From Sanguibacter keddieii (GTDB lineage Bacteria > Actinomycetota > Actinomycetes > Actinomycetales > Actinomycetaceae), in contig NZ_JVOJ01000045.1 of NCBI RefSeq assembly GCF_001064145.1, positions 1-61,334 on the forward strand: DNA of 61,334 nucleotides. The letters run 5' to 3'. A model generated the notes under the pieces. It was not told the DNA's origin. It saw nothing but the letters and a program-made list of their open reading frames with translations, and did not search any database. This document shows, piece by piece, positions 49,538 through 58,947 of the stretch (the first letter of the stretch is position 1; every line of letters starts with the position of its first letter). The translations under genes and the position numbers were made by a program.

Positions 49538-50782
49538 TTAGACGCCGAGAGCGTCGCAAATCGGGTCGAGCGTCAGGTCGATCTGCCAGTCACGCGCGCC
49601 GCGATTAACCATGCGCTCCTCGACCTCGTCGCCCGAAGGGCGTGACGGATCCAGGGGAGCCCACGCGAGGTAGCGCTGCACCTGGGGAGCGAGCACCACC
49701 TCAGGCGCCAGCCCGAGACTCGACGCGACCGAAGCGACCGCGTGACGTACCGTTCCCAGCCGTGCGGCCGAGGCCTCGTCAATGCGATTCCAGTGGCGCG
49801 GTTCCGGGATCGAACCCGGCTGCATGGGCTTGCGCTTGGGAGGCAGCTCGTCCTCCGTCATGGCGGCCACGCTGGCAAGGGCGCGCATCCACTCGTCCTC
49901 GTACTGGCGGGCGACGGGGGAGCGGAACTCGCTGATGCTCATGAGTGCGCGCTTGTTGCGCGGAGGATTCGAGGCCGCGCGCACGAGGGCGGCGTTACGC
50001 ACGAGGCGACCGGGGCTCAGGTCGATGCGTTGGGCGATCGACTCGCGCGTCTCCCACAGGGCCTTCAAGACCGCGAGGCCGCGGCGGGAACGGATCTTGC
50101 CCGCGCCGGGCACGGAACGCCAGCGATCGGGCTTGGGGCCAGGAGGGGTCACCGACAGGGAGTAGACGAACTCCTGCTGCGCCCACTCCCAACGACCCAT
50201 CTCATCGAGCCGCTTTGAGAGGCGGTAGTACAGCTCCGTCAGCAGCTCAACGTCGAGGGCGGCGTAGCGCAGCCACTCCTTCGGCAGGGGACGCACCGAC
50301 CAATCCGAGGCCTGGTGATCCTTGACGAGGCCCAGGCCAAGCACCTGCTCGGCGACGGCCGCCAGCCCGAAACGCTCCAGGCCGATGAGACGTGCCGCGA
50401 TTTCGGTGTCGAACAGGGCGGAGGGGCGCAGTCCAACCTGGCGCAGATTCGGCAGGTCCTGCAAACAATCGTGCAGCAGCCACACGTCCTCGACGCCCGG
50501 CTGCAGAACGGAGAGGTCCGGCAGCGCGTGCGTGTCGATCAGGAACGTGCCCACGTCCTCGCGGCGAATCTGCACGAGGTACGGATCGGAGCCGTAGCGG
50601 AAGCCCTGAGCGCGCTCGACATCCAGGGCGATTGGGCTCGAACCAGCGCTCAGCGCGCGAGCCGCAACCTCAAGATCTTTCTGGGTATCAATGACGGAGG
50701 GGGTCCCCCCACGCGGTTGCGCAATGAGCTCCGGATTATCCGTGTCGCCCTGCGGCAAACCGCCGCCATTGTTGACCAGCAC
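49538..50782 (-). CDS. rnd: Ribonuclease D-like 3'-5' exonuclease with HRDC domain
   Basis: 414 residues from GTG. DEDD exonuclease motifs ALDVERAQGFRY, LHDCLQDLPNL and YAALDVELLTELY, then an HRDC domain (about 220-300) with GAGKIRSRRGLAVLKALW. Trims 3' ends of structured RNA. GTG immediately follows the stop of DUF3000, with AAGGAG upstream, so the two are co-translated. Confidence 0.93.
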   Translation of the reverse strand: MLVNNGGGLPQGDTDNPELIAQPRGGTPSVIDTQKDLEVAARALSAGSSPIALDVERAQGFRYGSDPYLVQIRREDVGTFLIDTHALPDLSVLQPGVEDVWLLHDCLQDLPNLRQVGLRPSALFDTEIAARLIGLERFGLAAVAEQVLGLGLVKDHQASDWSVRPLPKEWLRYAALDVELLTELYYRLSKRLDEMGRWEWAQQEFVYSLSVTPPGPKPDRWRSVPGAGKIRSRRGLAVLKALWETRESIAQRIDLSPGRLVRNAALVRAASNPPRNKRALMSISEFRSPVARQYEDEWMRALASVAAMTEDELPPKRKPMQPGSIPEPRHWNRIDEASAARLGTVRHAVASVASSLGLAPEVVLAPQVQRYLAWAPLDPSRPSGDEVEERMVNRGARDWQIDLTLDPICDALGV

Positions 50783-51337
50783 TCAGACTCCTTCAAGATG
50801 ACGGGTGGGAACGATCCCTGCCGTCCGACGCATGACATCCGCCCAGCCGGACAGATGCTCACCAAGATACTCACTGTTGGGCGTCCACGAGGCACGCACA
50901 TCGACGAACAGAGACGATCCTCGCAGTTCAAGTCCACCGAAGGCCTCGCTCATTTCGCGCGTGACCGTGCCCGTGATGTCGTGGAATCCGGCTCCCGCAG
51001 TCTCCAGGCAATCGAGCATCCAGCCCCACACGCCCTCCGACAGCAGCGGGTCGCCGATCATCTCGGCATCAATCTGCGCGCGCAGCTGACAGACAACTCT
51101 GAACGTGCCGTTCCAGCCGATTTGCTCCACGGGGTCGTGCAGGATGACCATACGACCAGTCGACAGGGGCTGTCCGGCCTCGTCCTCGTCCGTGGTTCGC
51201 ATCGCGAGCGCCGCCGTAAAGGGCGCCAAACGACGAGGTGGGGGAACCTCCTCGAGGAGTATGTGCGGCAGGTGGTCCGCCTGTCGCAGGGACAGCAGAG
51301 CCCGCATAAACTCCTCGGGCACCGCGTTTTCATTCAC
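50783..51337 (-). CDS. DUF3000 family protein
   Basis: 184 residues, actinobacterial family nearly always upstream of RNase D as here. Contains RLAPFTAALAMRT, GRMVILHDPVEQIGWNGTFR, and a Leu/Trp-rich C-terminus. Cytoplasmic, unknown role. ATG at 51337 has no clear ribosome binding site. Confidence 0.9.
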   Translation of the reverse strand: MNENAVPEEFMRALLSLRQADHLPHILLEEVPPPRRLAPFTAALAMRTTDEDEAGQPLSTGRMVILHDPVEQIGWNGTFRVVCQLRAQIDAEMIGDPLLSEGVWGWMLDCLETAGAGFHDITGTVTREMSEAFGGLELRGSSLFVDVRASWTPNSEYLGEHLSGWADVMRRTAGIVPTRHLEGV

Positions 51338-51449
51338 AAATCAAATCGTACGGGTGTCCATGCGCCTTTTGGTCCAGACGCGCCGCCAACCTTCATGTCG
51401 ATAAGTAGCGGGTACGCGTGCCTCGTCACGGTCGATGTCGCTCCGGCGA

Positions 51450-53561
51450 CTACAGGCCGCGCGGGTTGCGCAGGATGAACGAGGTACGCGGTCCAACGTG
51501 CACGGTGTCGCCTGAGTGGTACTCGTCGCGGTCATCGTCACCTGCCGTGTCGACGACGGTGTGCCAGTTGTGCCCGTACTTCGCGTCAGGAAGCGTGAAG
51601 TCAACGGGCTCGGGAGCCGCGTTGATCAGCAGCAGGAAATCGTCGTCGAGGATGCAGCGTCCGTTCGCGTCGGGTTCGCGGATGGCATCGCCGTTGTAGA
51701 AGACCATCGTCGAGCGCGCCCATGGCTGATTCCACTCCTCCTCCGTCATATGCGTGCCCGCCGGGGTGAACCACTCGATCTCGCCGAGTGAGGACTCGCC
51801 GCCGCGACGCGCGGGCCCCTCCAGGAAACGCCGGCGGCGCATCACCGGGTGATCGCGGCGCAGGTGAATGAGGTGGCGGGTGAAACGCAGGAGCTTGTAG
51901 TCGTGCTCGTCCAGATCCCAGTTGATCCACGACAGCTCATTGTCCTGGCAGTACACGTTGTTGTTGCCGCGCTGGGTGCGGCCCAGCTCGTCGCCGTGAG
52001 CGATCATCGGGACGCCCTGGGAGAAAATGAGGGTCGTCAGGAAGTTGCGCTGCTGTCGGTAGCGCAACTCGATGATCTCCTCGTCATCCGTGTCGCCCTC
52101 GACGCCGCAGTTCCACGAACGGTTGTCGTTCGCGCCATCCGCGCCGCCTTCGAGGTTTGCCTCGTTGTGCTTCTCGTTGTAGGACACGAGGTCGCGCAAC
52201 GTGAAGCCGTCGTGGGCGATGACGAAGTTGATGGAGGCCATGGGCTTGCGGCCGGTCGTCCCGTAGAGGTCGGAGGAGCCTGCCAGGCGGGAAGCGAAGT
52301 CAGGAAGCGAGGAAAACTCGCCGCGCCAGAAGTCGCGCACCGTGTCGCGGTACTTGCCGTTCCACTCGGACCACGGGGGTGGAAAGCCGCCGACCTGGTA
52401 TCCGTCGGTGCCCACGTCCCACGGCTCCGCGATCAGCTTGACCTGGGAGACCACGGGGTCCTGGTGAATGAGATCGAAGAATGCGGAGAGCCGGTCGACC
52501 TCGGCGAACTGGCGGGCCAGGGTGGAGGCAAGGTCGAAGCGGAAGCCGTCCACGTGCATCTCGGTCACCCAGTAGCGCAGCGAGTCCATGATGAGCTGCA
52601 GGACCTGTGGCGAGCTCATGAGGAGGGAGTTGCCCGTGCCCGTTGTGTCGAAGTAGTGCTGACGATCCCCGTCGACGAGGCGGTAGTAGGAGGGATTGTC
52701 GATACCGCGGAAGGAAAGGGTCGGCCCCATGTGGTTGCCCTCTGCCGTGTGGTTGTAGACGACGTCGAGGATGACCTCAATGTTGGCCGCGTGCAGGGCC
52801 TTCACCATCGCCTTGAACTCTGAGACCTGCGCGCCGGGATCCTTCGTGGCCGCGTAACTATTGTGCGGGGCGAAGTAGCCAATCGTGTTGTAGCCCCAGT
52901 AGTTCGACAATCCCTTGGCCTGTAGCGTCGTGTCATTCGTGAACTGCTGGATCGGCATGAGTTCGACGGTGGTGATACCCAGCTTCGTCAGGTGCTCGAT
53001 GATCGCGGGGTGGGCCATGCCTGCGTATGTGCCGCGCAGCTCCTCCGGGATGTCCGGGTGGCGCATCGTCATGCCCTTGATGTGGGCCTCGTAGATGATC
53101 GACTCAGAGTAGTCGTGTCCCGGGCTATGATCCCCCTCCCAGTCGAAGAAGGGGTTGACGACGACGGAGTGCATCGTCGCATCGGCAGAGTCGCCGCCCT
53201 TCAGGGTCAGGGGATCGTCCGCCTGATAGGAGAGAAGGTCGAGCGAATCCATCAGCTGCCCCTCGATCGCCTTCGCATAGGGGTCGAGGAGGAGCTTGGA
53301 TGCGTCGCAGCGCAAACCGTTTTGAGGGTCCCAAGGGCCGTCGATGCGGTAGCCGTAGCGCTGGCCGGCGCGCACCTGGGGGACATAGACGTGCCACACG
53401 TAGGCGTCGACCTCCGTCATAGGGATGCGCATTTCGTTGAGGTCGTCGTCCAAGAGGCACAGTGTCACAGACGTTGCGACCGACGAGTAGATCGCGAAGT
53501 TCGTTCCGGTTCCATCAAAGGTGGCACCCAGGGGGTAGGCCTTGCCAGGTCGCGTTTCCAT
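51450..53561 (-). CDS. glgX: Glycogen debranching enzyme GlgX
   Basis: 703 residues. N-terminal CBM48-like domain (YPLGATFDGTGTNFAIYSS), GH13 barrel with nucleophile in DGFRFDLAS, acid in LIAEPWDVG and HDGFTLRDLVSYN, then a C-terminal beta domain. Hydrolyses alpha-1,6 branches of limit dextrins left by phosphorylase. Complete, usual length. No other glycogen gene is adjacent; the GH13 gene at 57127 may act on its products. Confidence 0.96.
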   Translation of the reverse strand: METRPGKAYPLGATFDGTGTNFAIYSSVATSVTLCLLDDDLNEMRIPMTEVDAYVWHVYVPQVRAGQRYGYRIDGPWDPQNGLRCDASKLLLDPYAKAIEGQLMDSLDLLSYQADDPLTLKGGDSADATMHSVVVNPFFDWEGDHSPGHDYSESIIYEAHIKGMTMRHPDIPEELRGTYAGMAHPAIIEHLTKLGITTVELMPIQQFTNDTTLQAKGLSNYWGYNTIGYFAPHNSYAATKDPGAQVSEFKAMVKALHAANIEVILDVVYNHTAEGNHMGPTLSFRGIDNPSYYRLVDGDRQHYFDTTGTGNSLLMSSPQVLQLIMDSLRYWVTEMHVDGFRFDLASTLARQFAEVDRLSAFFDLIHQDPVVSQVKLIAEPWDVGTDGYQVGGFPPPWSEWNGKYRDTVRDFWRGEFSSLPDFASRLAGSSDLYGTTGRKPMASINFVIAHDGFTLRDLVSYNEKHNEANLEGGADGANDNRSWNCGVEGDTDDEEIIELRYRQQRNFLTTLIFSQGVPMIAHGDELGRTQRGNNNVYCQDNELSWINWDLDEHDYKLLRFTRHLIHLRRDHPVMRRRRFLEGPARRGGESSLGEIEWFTPAGTHMTEEEWNQPWARSTMVFYNGDAIREPDANGRCILDDDFLLLINAAPEPVDFTLPDAKYGHNWHTVVDTAGDDDRDEYHSGDTVHVGPRTSFILRNPRGL

Positions 53562-53713
53562 ACCGACAAGCCTCGCACGAATGTGCGCTGGCAGGCGGTA
53601 ATCCGCTGAAAATGGGTATGTGACTTGGATAACGGGGGTTTGGTTTTGCGTTCTCGCCGGATGTTCTGTTAAGGTTTTACCCGTTGCGAAGAACGGTTGA
53701 CGTTCTGAGAAAC

Positions 53714-53786
53714 GCGGATGTGGCTCAGTTGGTAGAGCATCACCTTGCCAAGGTGAGGGTCGCGGGTTCGAGTCCCGTCATCCGCT
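53714..53786 (+). tRNA. tRNA-Gly(GCC), copy 1
   Basis: Acceptor GCGGATG / CATCCGC, anticodon loop TTGCCAA, T-arm GGGTTCGAGTCCC. No CCA encoded. Identical to 53916-53988. Confidence 0.95.
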
Positions 53787-53787
53787 C

Positions 53788-53859
53788 GGGCGATTGGCGC
53801 AGCGGGAGCGCGCTTCCCTGACACGGAAGAGGTCACTGGTTCGATCCCAGTATCGCCCA
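53788..53859 (+). tRNA. tRNA-Val(GAC)
   Basis: Acceptor GGGCGAT / ATCGCCC, anticodon stem CTTCC/GGAAG with loop CTGACAC, T-arm TGGTTCGATCCCA. One base after the Gly tRNA. Confidence 0.95.
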
Positions 53860-53915
53860 CGGTCATCCTGGAAACAGGATTGGCGGGCTATAGCCCAGCC
53901 GCACAAGCGGTTCAC

Positions 53916-53988
53916 GCGGATGTGGCTCAGTTGGTAGAGCATCACCTTGCCAAGGTGAGGGTCGCGGGTTCGAGTCCCGTCATCCGCT
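53916..53988 (+). tRNA. tRNA-Gly(GCC), copy 2
   Basis: Exact duplicate of the first tRNA-Gly. Confidence 0.95.
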
Positions 53989-54022
53989 CTCAATCGGGAA
54001 TCCACTCGATCCCATTGGGTGT

Positions 54023-54093
54023 GGTGGGTTGGCCGAGAGGCGAGGCAGCGGCCTGCAAAGCCGTATACACGGGTTCGAATCCCGTACCCACCT
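54023..54093 (+). tRNA. tRNA-Cys(GCA)
   Basis: Acceptor GGTGGGT / ACCCACC, anticodon loop CTGCAAA, T-arm GGGTTCGAATCCC. Confidence 0.95.
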
Positions 54094-54094
54094 C

Positions 54095-54166
54095 GGGCGA
54101 TTGGCGCAGGGGTAGCGCGCTTCCTTCACACGGAAGAGGTCACTGGTTCGATCCCAGTATCGCCCA
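54095..54166 (+). tRNA. tRNA-Val(CAC)
   Basis: Acceptor GGGCGAT / ATCGCCC, anticodon loop TTCACAC. Nearly identical to the Val(GAC) tRNA apart from the D-loop and anticodon loop, so a duplicate that changed codon specificity. Confidence 0.95.
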
Positions 54167-54172
54167 CCAGTA

Positions 54173-54199
54173 AGTCGGATCTTGTGGTCCGGCTTTTTT
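54173..54199 (+). terminator. Terminator of the tRNA operon
   Basis: AGTCGGA pairs with TCCGGCT (one G-U) followed by a run of six T, 6 bp after the last tRNA. Confidence 0.8.
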
Positions 54200-54203
54200 G
54201 TTT

Positions 54204-54575
54204 ATGTAGCTCTCGTCGATTATCGGCGGGAGCTTTTTCGTCCGTATCCTGTTGACGGCGGTTTAGTCGCGTGGCGATGGGAAGAAGGTCGATCTGTGCT
54301 GGGTCTCCGTTTCGCCCTCCCGTTTCCTGAACGACTGGTGAGTTTGTCGGATGTGTGCGGCTATTGTTCGCTCATTGGACGACACGCCCGGATAACAAAT
54401 TTTGTCAGGTTTTAAATTTGCTCGACAAATTGGTGACGTTTGCTTTTGTCGCTCGTGTTAGTTGTGGTGTCTGAGGAACTAATCGCTCTGATTCTTGACC
54501 AAATTGCAGGCGATTGGCATAGACTGGTGCGGCATGCGGCGATGCCGTCGCACATCCCGTTGACAGGAGTTTTCT
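54204..54575. other. Intergenic region before the surface-protein gene
   Basis: No gene recognised. AT-rich segment near 54390-54435 with repeated ACAAATT words (ACAAATTTTGTC, then CGACAAATTGG) that may belong to the promoter of the LAxTG protein. Confidence 0.5.
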
Positions 54576-56204
54576 ATGGTTGTCCTGAAGCGCCGTCACT
54601 TCGGTGTTCTTTTTGCGACTTTCGCATTGGTTTTGAGTTTCTTCGGCCTAGCGCAGTTTGTCGGCGCTCAGGCCCCTGCGTCTGCGGCCCCCCTGAGCTG
54701 CCCCGAGCCGACCACGAATGTGAGCAACAAGGTCACCTTGGATTGGGACAACGCTCAGCTCGTCGACCACGCCGGTCGTGAGACGACGGCTGTGGGCGAC
54801 TGGTGGGACCTCGGCATTAAGCTGCCGTGGAAGACCGAAGGCCGCGTGAAGGCCGGCGACTACTTCACCTACGACGCCTCGATCGTCAATGCTGCGACGG
54901 GGGAGAGCGTCCTGCGCCCGAACGTTGCCCGGAAGTTTGAGGTTGTCTCCAACAACGGTGTCGTCGTTGGTTGCGGCACCTGGGCTGCTGACGGCATGGT
55001 GACCGTCGTCTTCAACGAGAAGGTCGAGTCCGCCGCGCAGTGGTATGGCCACGTGTCCACCAACGGCCTGACCTACTACACCGGTCCCGGCGGTGAGAAG
55101 TACACGGTCAAGCTGGGTAAGAAGGTCGAGCGCAAGATTGACATGCTGCGCCGCACCCCTGGCGTTCCTCGCTACCAGAAGGACGGCTGGCTGACCCTCG
55201 GTGAGAACGAAGATGGCGACGAGAACAAGGCCATCATGTGGCGCGTTGTCTTCCCCGCAGGCGATAGAGCAGTGACCGGCGCGTCGATCGTCGACGAGGT
55301 TCCCGCCGGCTCCAACTGGAGCTTCAACTGCGACGTCGTCAACGACTACACGAAGAACCACACCTACCTGGTCACCGACCCGACCAGCTCCGCGGGTCTC
55401 CGCCAGGACAATGACACGTCGAACGGTGCCTTTGGTGCTGCCGCGCAGGTCGAGTGCACCTCCACCAAGGTGACCGTCACACTTGCCGAGATTCCCGCGA
55501 ATCAGTCCGCCATCATCCTGCTCCCCGCCCACGTTAAAGGCGCGAAGCGTGCTGGAGATGTCTCGGGTGTCTTCTCCAACACTGTTAACTTCAACGTTCT
55601 TGGTGCAAAGATTACCGAGCCCATCACGAAGACCCTCTACTACGGTGCGTCTGCCGACGCGTACGCCCACCAGACCTTCTCCGTGACCAAGAAGGTCGAG
55701 GGTGATCTGCCCGAGTCCGCTCAGGATCTCGAGTACCCGCTGACGATCACGCTCAAGAATGACGCGGATCCCTCGGTGAACAAGACCTTCGAGGCGTCCG
55801 TCAAAGCTGGTGAGACGTACACCTACCCCACGTCTCTACCGCTGGGTACCGTTGTGACGGTGTCGGAGGGTGATCTGCCCGCCGGTGTGGGTATCACCTG
55901 GAACGACGGCGAGAGCCGCGTCTTTGCGACCGCCGACGGCGTCACCCTCTCCGCGGACAACCGCGAGGCTACCTTCACGCTGAGCGATGATCAGGTCTAC
56001 TCGCTGACCCTGACCAACGTTGTGGCTCCGACACCGACCCCGTCGGCCACGCCTTCCACTCCTGCTCCGACGCCCTCGGCAACGCCTTCGCCTGCTCCGC
56101 AGCTGGCGAAGACCGGTACCGATGCGGCCGGCCTGGGTGTCCTGGCTGGAATCGTCGCGATCGCGGGTCTGTCTCTCGTGGTCGCGAAGCGCCGTAGCCA
56201 CTGA
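54576..56204 (+). CDS. LAxTG-anchored surface protein
   Basis: 542 residues. Signal peptide (basic KRRHF, hydrophobic core, cleavage near ASA), a large beta-rich ectodomain resembling bacterial adhesin/Ig-like modules, a DUF5979-like repeat (TFSVTKKVEGDL; LPLGTVVTVSEGDLP), a Pro/Thr/Ser stalk, then sorting signal LAKTG, hydrophobic helix and KRRSH tail. LAxTG is the signal used by class E sortases of actinobacteria, so the protein is probably linked to the wall. AGGAG precedes the ATG. A diverged remnant of a related gene's 3' end is at 56627-56903. Confidence 0.85.
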   Translation: MVVLKRRHFGVLFATFALVLSFFGLAQFVGAQAPASAAPLSCPEPTTNVSNKVTLDWDNAQLVDHAGRETTAVGDWWDLGIKLPWKTEGRVKAGDYFTYDASIVNAATGESVLRPNVARKFEVVSNNGVVVGCGTWAADGMVTVVFNEKVESAAQWYGHVSTNGLTYYTGPGGEKYTVKLGKKVERKIDMLRRTPGVPRYQKDGWLTLGENEDGDENKAIMWRVVFPAGDRAVTGASIVDEVPAGSNWSFNCDVVNDYTKNHTYLVTDPTSSAGLRQDNDTSNGAFGAAAQVECTSTKVTVTLAEIPANQSAIILLPAHVKGAKRAGDVSGVFSNTVNFNVLGAKITEPITKTLYYGASADAYAHQTFSVTKKVEGDLPESAQDLEYPLTITLKNDADPSVNKTFEASVKAGETYTYPTSLPLGTVVTVSEGDLPAGVGITWNDGESRVFATADGVTLSADNREATFTLSDDQVYSLTLTNVVAPTPTPSATPSTPAPTPSATPSPAPQLAKTGTDAAGLGVLAGIVAIAGLSLVVAKRRSH

Positions 56205-56247
56205 TGACGACGATGCCCTGAGGTGCGTGAGCGCCTGAAGGAGCGAA

Positions 56248-56286
56248 GTGGGCGGGATGAGCAATGCTCATCCCGCCCACTTTTTT
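56248..56286 (+). terminator. Rho-independent terminator of the LAxTG gene
   Basis: GTGGGCGGGATGAG and CTCATCCCGCCCAC, a perfect 14-bp stem with loop CAATG, followed by TTTTTT. Confidence 0.92.
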
Positions 56287-56626
56287 GTCGGTGCCTCCTG
56301 AGTAGTGGACTATTTGTGTGGAGAAGGAGGTGCTGGAACCAGCATAGACAAAAGTCCTGTCAAAAGATGACTGGGTGATAATCCTGCTGTCGATGACGCG
56401 CAGAGGCTTGGCGGGCTTGGTTGTCATAGCTAGGCGCACGCGGTTGCTCCTGTTGCCCATTGTGGCTCGTCGGAGGCATTTTCCGCTGTGGCGCGATGGG
56501 GGATGATGCATCGAATGAGGATGAGCGGCTCGAGGTCGTGTGAGAAGAAAATGGGTGAAGGTGCTTAAGATTGTGATCAACGGCATTAGTATGTGACATA
56601 TGTGTTTTTGCTGGTCAAGTATGTTT
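56287..56626. other. Gene-free spacer between surface-protein gene and relic
   Basis: No coding sequence supported on either strand; composition is less GC-rich than around it. It may be the remains of an inserted or deleted element, but no transposase wording was found. Confidence 0.5.
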
Positions 56627-56903
56627 GACCCGCTGTGAAGCAACTTTCACGCTGAGCGAGGATCACCTGTTTGCTCTCAACCTGAACAACAAGCTGGTGC
56701 CGACTCCTCAACCGACGCCGACTCCCACCCCGACGCCGACGCCCACCCCGACGCCGACGCCGGAGCCGACCCCGACACCTTCGACGCCTCCGGCCCCGCG
56801 CCTGGCCAAGACCGGTGCTGACCCGGCGAGCGTCGGTGTCCTCGCTGGAATCGTGGCCCTTGCGGGTGGCTCGCTCGTCGCGGTCAAGCGTCGTCAGCGC
56901 TGA
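56627..56903 (+). pseudogene. 3' remnant of a second LAxTG surface protein
   Basis: Encodes CEATFTLSEDHLFALNLNNK, a Pro-Thr stalk of tandem PTPT units, then RLAKTGADPASVGVLAGIV and KRRQR: the same end as the intact gene upstream (REATFTLSDDQVYSLTLTN) but diverged. No start, signal peptide or ectodomain. Left by deletion of a tandem paralogue, or by insertion at the end of the intact gene. Confidence 0.8.
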
Positions 56904-56953
56904 ACCTGATGACCGCAGCTCTCGCAACCCCGAGCCAGTGACGTGAGCTCATG

Positions 56954-56965
56954 TGTCACGTGACA
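56954..56965. promoter_or_regulatory. 12-bp palindrome
   Basis: TGTCACGTGACA, perfect, between the LAxTG relic and its terminator. Significance unknown. Confidence 0.25.
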
Positions 56966-56967
56966 TG

Positions 56968-57000
56968 CGCGGGTGGGAAGACATGGTCTTCCCACCCGCG
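56968..57000 (+). terminator. Terminator after the LAxTG relic
   Basis: CGCGGGTGGGAAGAC and GTCTTCCCACCCGCG, a perfect 15-bp stem with a 3-base loop. It survives although the gene is truncated. Confidence 0.8.
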
Positions 57001-57126
57001 TGTTCCATATGTGTGAGGCGACATGCTGTGAGTTGGTGATGCGAAACCAATACTCGTGTAGAGACGGTCACCGGTCGTTCGGTGATGGTCGGGTGCTGGA
57101 AACAGCGCAGCGCCAGCTCGCATTGA

Positions 57127-58926
57127 CTACGGCGCGGCCTCGGGCGGGACCTTGTCCTCCTCGTTGGTGAGGAGATACACCCGAGCTTCCCACGGCCTCA
57201 TTGGCGTGGTCACCGTGGGTTCACTCTGTATGCGGTCGACGGCATCATCAGTCTTGACGAATGACGTGTCCGTATTGCCCAGGTAGAGGCGCCACGGCAA
57301 AGAAGCCACGGCCTCGTCCTCGGAGGAGAACAGGGGAGCGTGGTGCTGCCCGGACAGATTGACAATGACGAGGACGTCCGAACCCGGGGCGCTGCGCCGA
57401 TAGACGAAGATCGCGGGCGTTGACGCGTCTACCCGCGTGAACGTTCCATCGGTCAGCGCGGGGATGACGTGGCGAGCGCGGATGAGCGCACGGTAGTACG
57501 ACAGAATGGACTGAGGATCTTCCGCCTGCGCTGCGACGTTAATGTGCTTGGCTGAAGCGGGCACGCCAATCCATGGGACTGTCTTAGAGAAGCCGGCAGC
57601 GGGGGAGGAGTCCCACTGCATCGGTGTCCTGCCGTTGTCTCTTGACATCGCGGCGAGCCCCTCGGGGACCTCGTCTGCCCCTAGGCGTTCCATGTACGAC
57701 ACGGATTCGACATCGCGGAAATCGGCTGCGGTCGTGAAATCCCCGCCGAGCATGCCGATCTCCTGGCCCTGATAGATGAAGGGGGTGCCGCGCTGGAGGA
57801 AATAGGCGGTTGCCAGGGCGGTCGCCGATTCGTACCAGTAGCGCGACTGATCCCCGAAACGGGATACCGAGCGCGGCTGGTCGTGGTTCTCCAGGTACAG
57901 CGCGTTCCATCCGCGCGTCCCGAGCGTGTCCTGCCAGCGAGTGAGAACATCCACCAGTTCCCCGGGTGCCAGGTGGCGGGGCGAAAACTTGCCGTTTTCA
58001 AGGCCGATGTTGACATGCTCGAACTGGATGAGCATGTTGAACTCACGGCGCTCGGGATCGCAAAACAGTAGTGCCGTCTCCGGTGACGCGTTCGAGGCCT
58101 CACCGACCGTAAACGACCCCGGATGATGGGCGAACGTCCGCTCGTACATCTCCTGCAGGAATTCGTGGAGACGAGGGCCGTCGGCGAAGCACTCGTGGCC
58201 GATTCCGAACGGCGCGCGCGCCGGTCCGCCATCGGGCAGACCCGGTTGCTTCGAAATGACGTCGATCGCGTCGACCCTGAAGCCGTCGACCCCCCGGTCG
58301 AGCCACCAGTTCATCATGTCGTAGACGGCGTCACGAACCTGCGGATTCTCCCAGTTCAAGTCGGGTTGCTCGCGTGCGAAAAGGTGGAGGTAGTACTGGC
58401 CCGTGGACGCGTCGTACTCCCATGCCGGACCGCCGAAAAACGACTCCCAGTTCGTCGGCTCGGCACCGGGAGTACCAGGGGCAAAGCCAGGACGCGGATC
58501 CCGCCAGTAGTACCAGTCTCGGTGCGTCGAGCAGGCGCTCGAAGCGGAGTCAACGAACCAGGGATGCTCGATCGACGTGTGGTTGACAACGAGGTCCAAG
58601 ATGATGCGCATACCCAGGTCGTGGGCGCGCGAGAGGAGGGCATCAAAAGCGTCGAGATCGCCGAATAATGGATCGATGTCGCGGTAGTCCGAAATGTCGT
58701 AGCCGTTATCCGCCTGAGGGGAGCGGTAGATCGGCGATATCCACACGATATCGACCCCGAGCCCGGCCAGATAGTCGAGACGCTGGATAATCCCCTCAAG
58801 GTCCCCGATCCCATCCCCGTTCGTGTCCTGGAACGAACGGGGATAGACCTGGTAAAGCACGGCGTTCTTCCACCAGGGCCGCGCTGCGTAGAGGTTGCCA
58901 GGAAGTAGCTCGGGGTGGATGATCAT
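57127..58926 (-). CDS. GH13 alpha-glucosidase / oligo-1,6-glucosidase
   Basis: 599 residues. Opening WWKNAVLYQVYPRSFQDTNG; VNHTSIEHPWF; nucleophile in DGFRVDAIDVISK; acid in FTVGEAS; ENHDQPRSVSRFGD. This is the oligo-1,6-glucosidase/maltase branch, cytoplasmic (no signal peptide), releasing glucose from the non-reducing end of short alpha-glucans. It stands alone; the downstream flank is the LAxTG relic and the upstream neighbour, 21 bp away, is a membrane protein in the same direction. No ribosome binding site fits the ATG at 58926. Confidence 0.92.
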   Translation of the reverse strand: MIIHPELLPGNLYAARPWWKNAVLYQVYPRSFQDTNGDGIGDLEGIIQRLDYLAGLGVDIVWISPIYRSPQADNGYDISDYRDIDPLFGDLDAFDALLSRAHDLGMRIILDLVVNHTSIEHPWFVDSASSACSTHRDWYYWRDPRPGFAPGTPGAEPTNWESFFGGPAWEYDASTGQYYLHLFAREQPDLNWENPQVRDAVYDMMNWWLDRGVDGFRVDAIDVISKQPGLPDGGPARAPFGIGHECFADGPRLHEFLQEMYERTFAHHPGSFTVGEASNASPETALLFCDPERREFNMLIQFEHVNIGLENGKFSPRHLAPGELVDVLTRWQDTLGTRGWNALYLENHDQPRSVSRFGDQSRYWYESATALATAYFLQRGTPFIYQGQEIGMLGGDFTTAADFRDVESVSYMERLGADEVPEGLAAMSRDNGRTPMQWDSSPAAGFSKTVPWIGVPASAKHINVAAQAEDPQSILSYYRALIRARHVIPALTDGTFTRVDASTPAIFVYRRSAPGSDVLVIVNLSGQHHAPLFSSEDEAVASLPWRLYLGNTDTSFVKTDDAVDRIQSEPTVTTPMRPWEARVYLLTNEEDKVPPEAAP

Positions 58927-58947
58927 CGCGCGTGTCGGTTGTACGGT

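Noticed and set aside
53714-54166. tRNA cluster as an integration (att) site
   Set aside because: All five tRNAs are complete, with no duplicated 3' ends or adjacent integrase; the repeated Gly tRNA is a full gene copy.
56287-56626. Possible insertion-sequence remnant between the LAxTG gene and its relic
   Set aside because: No transposase wording, terminal inverted repeats or target duplication could be found.
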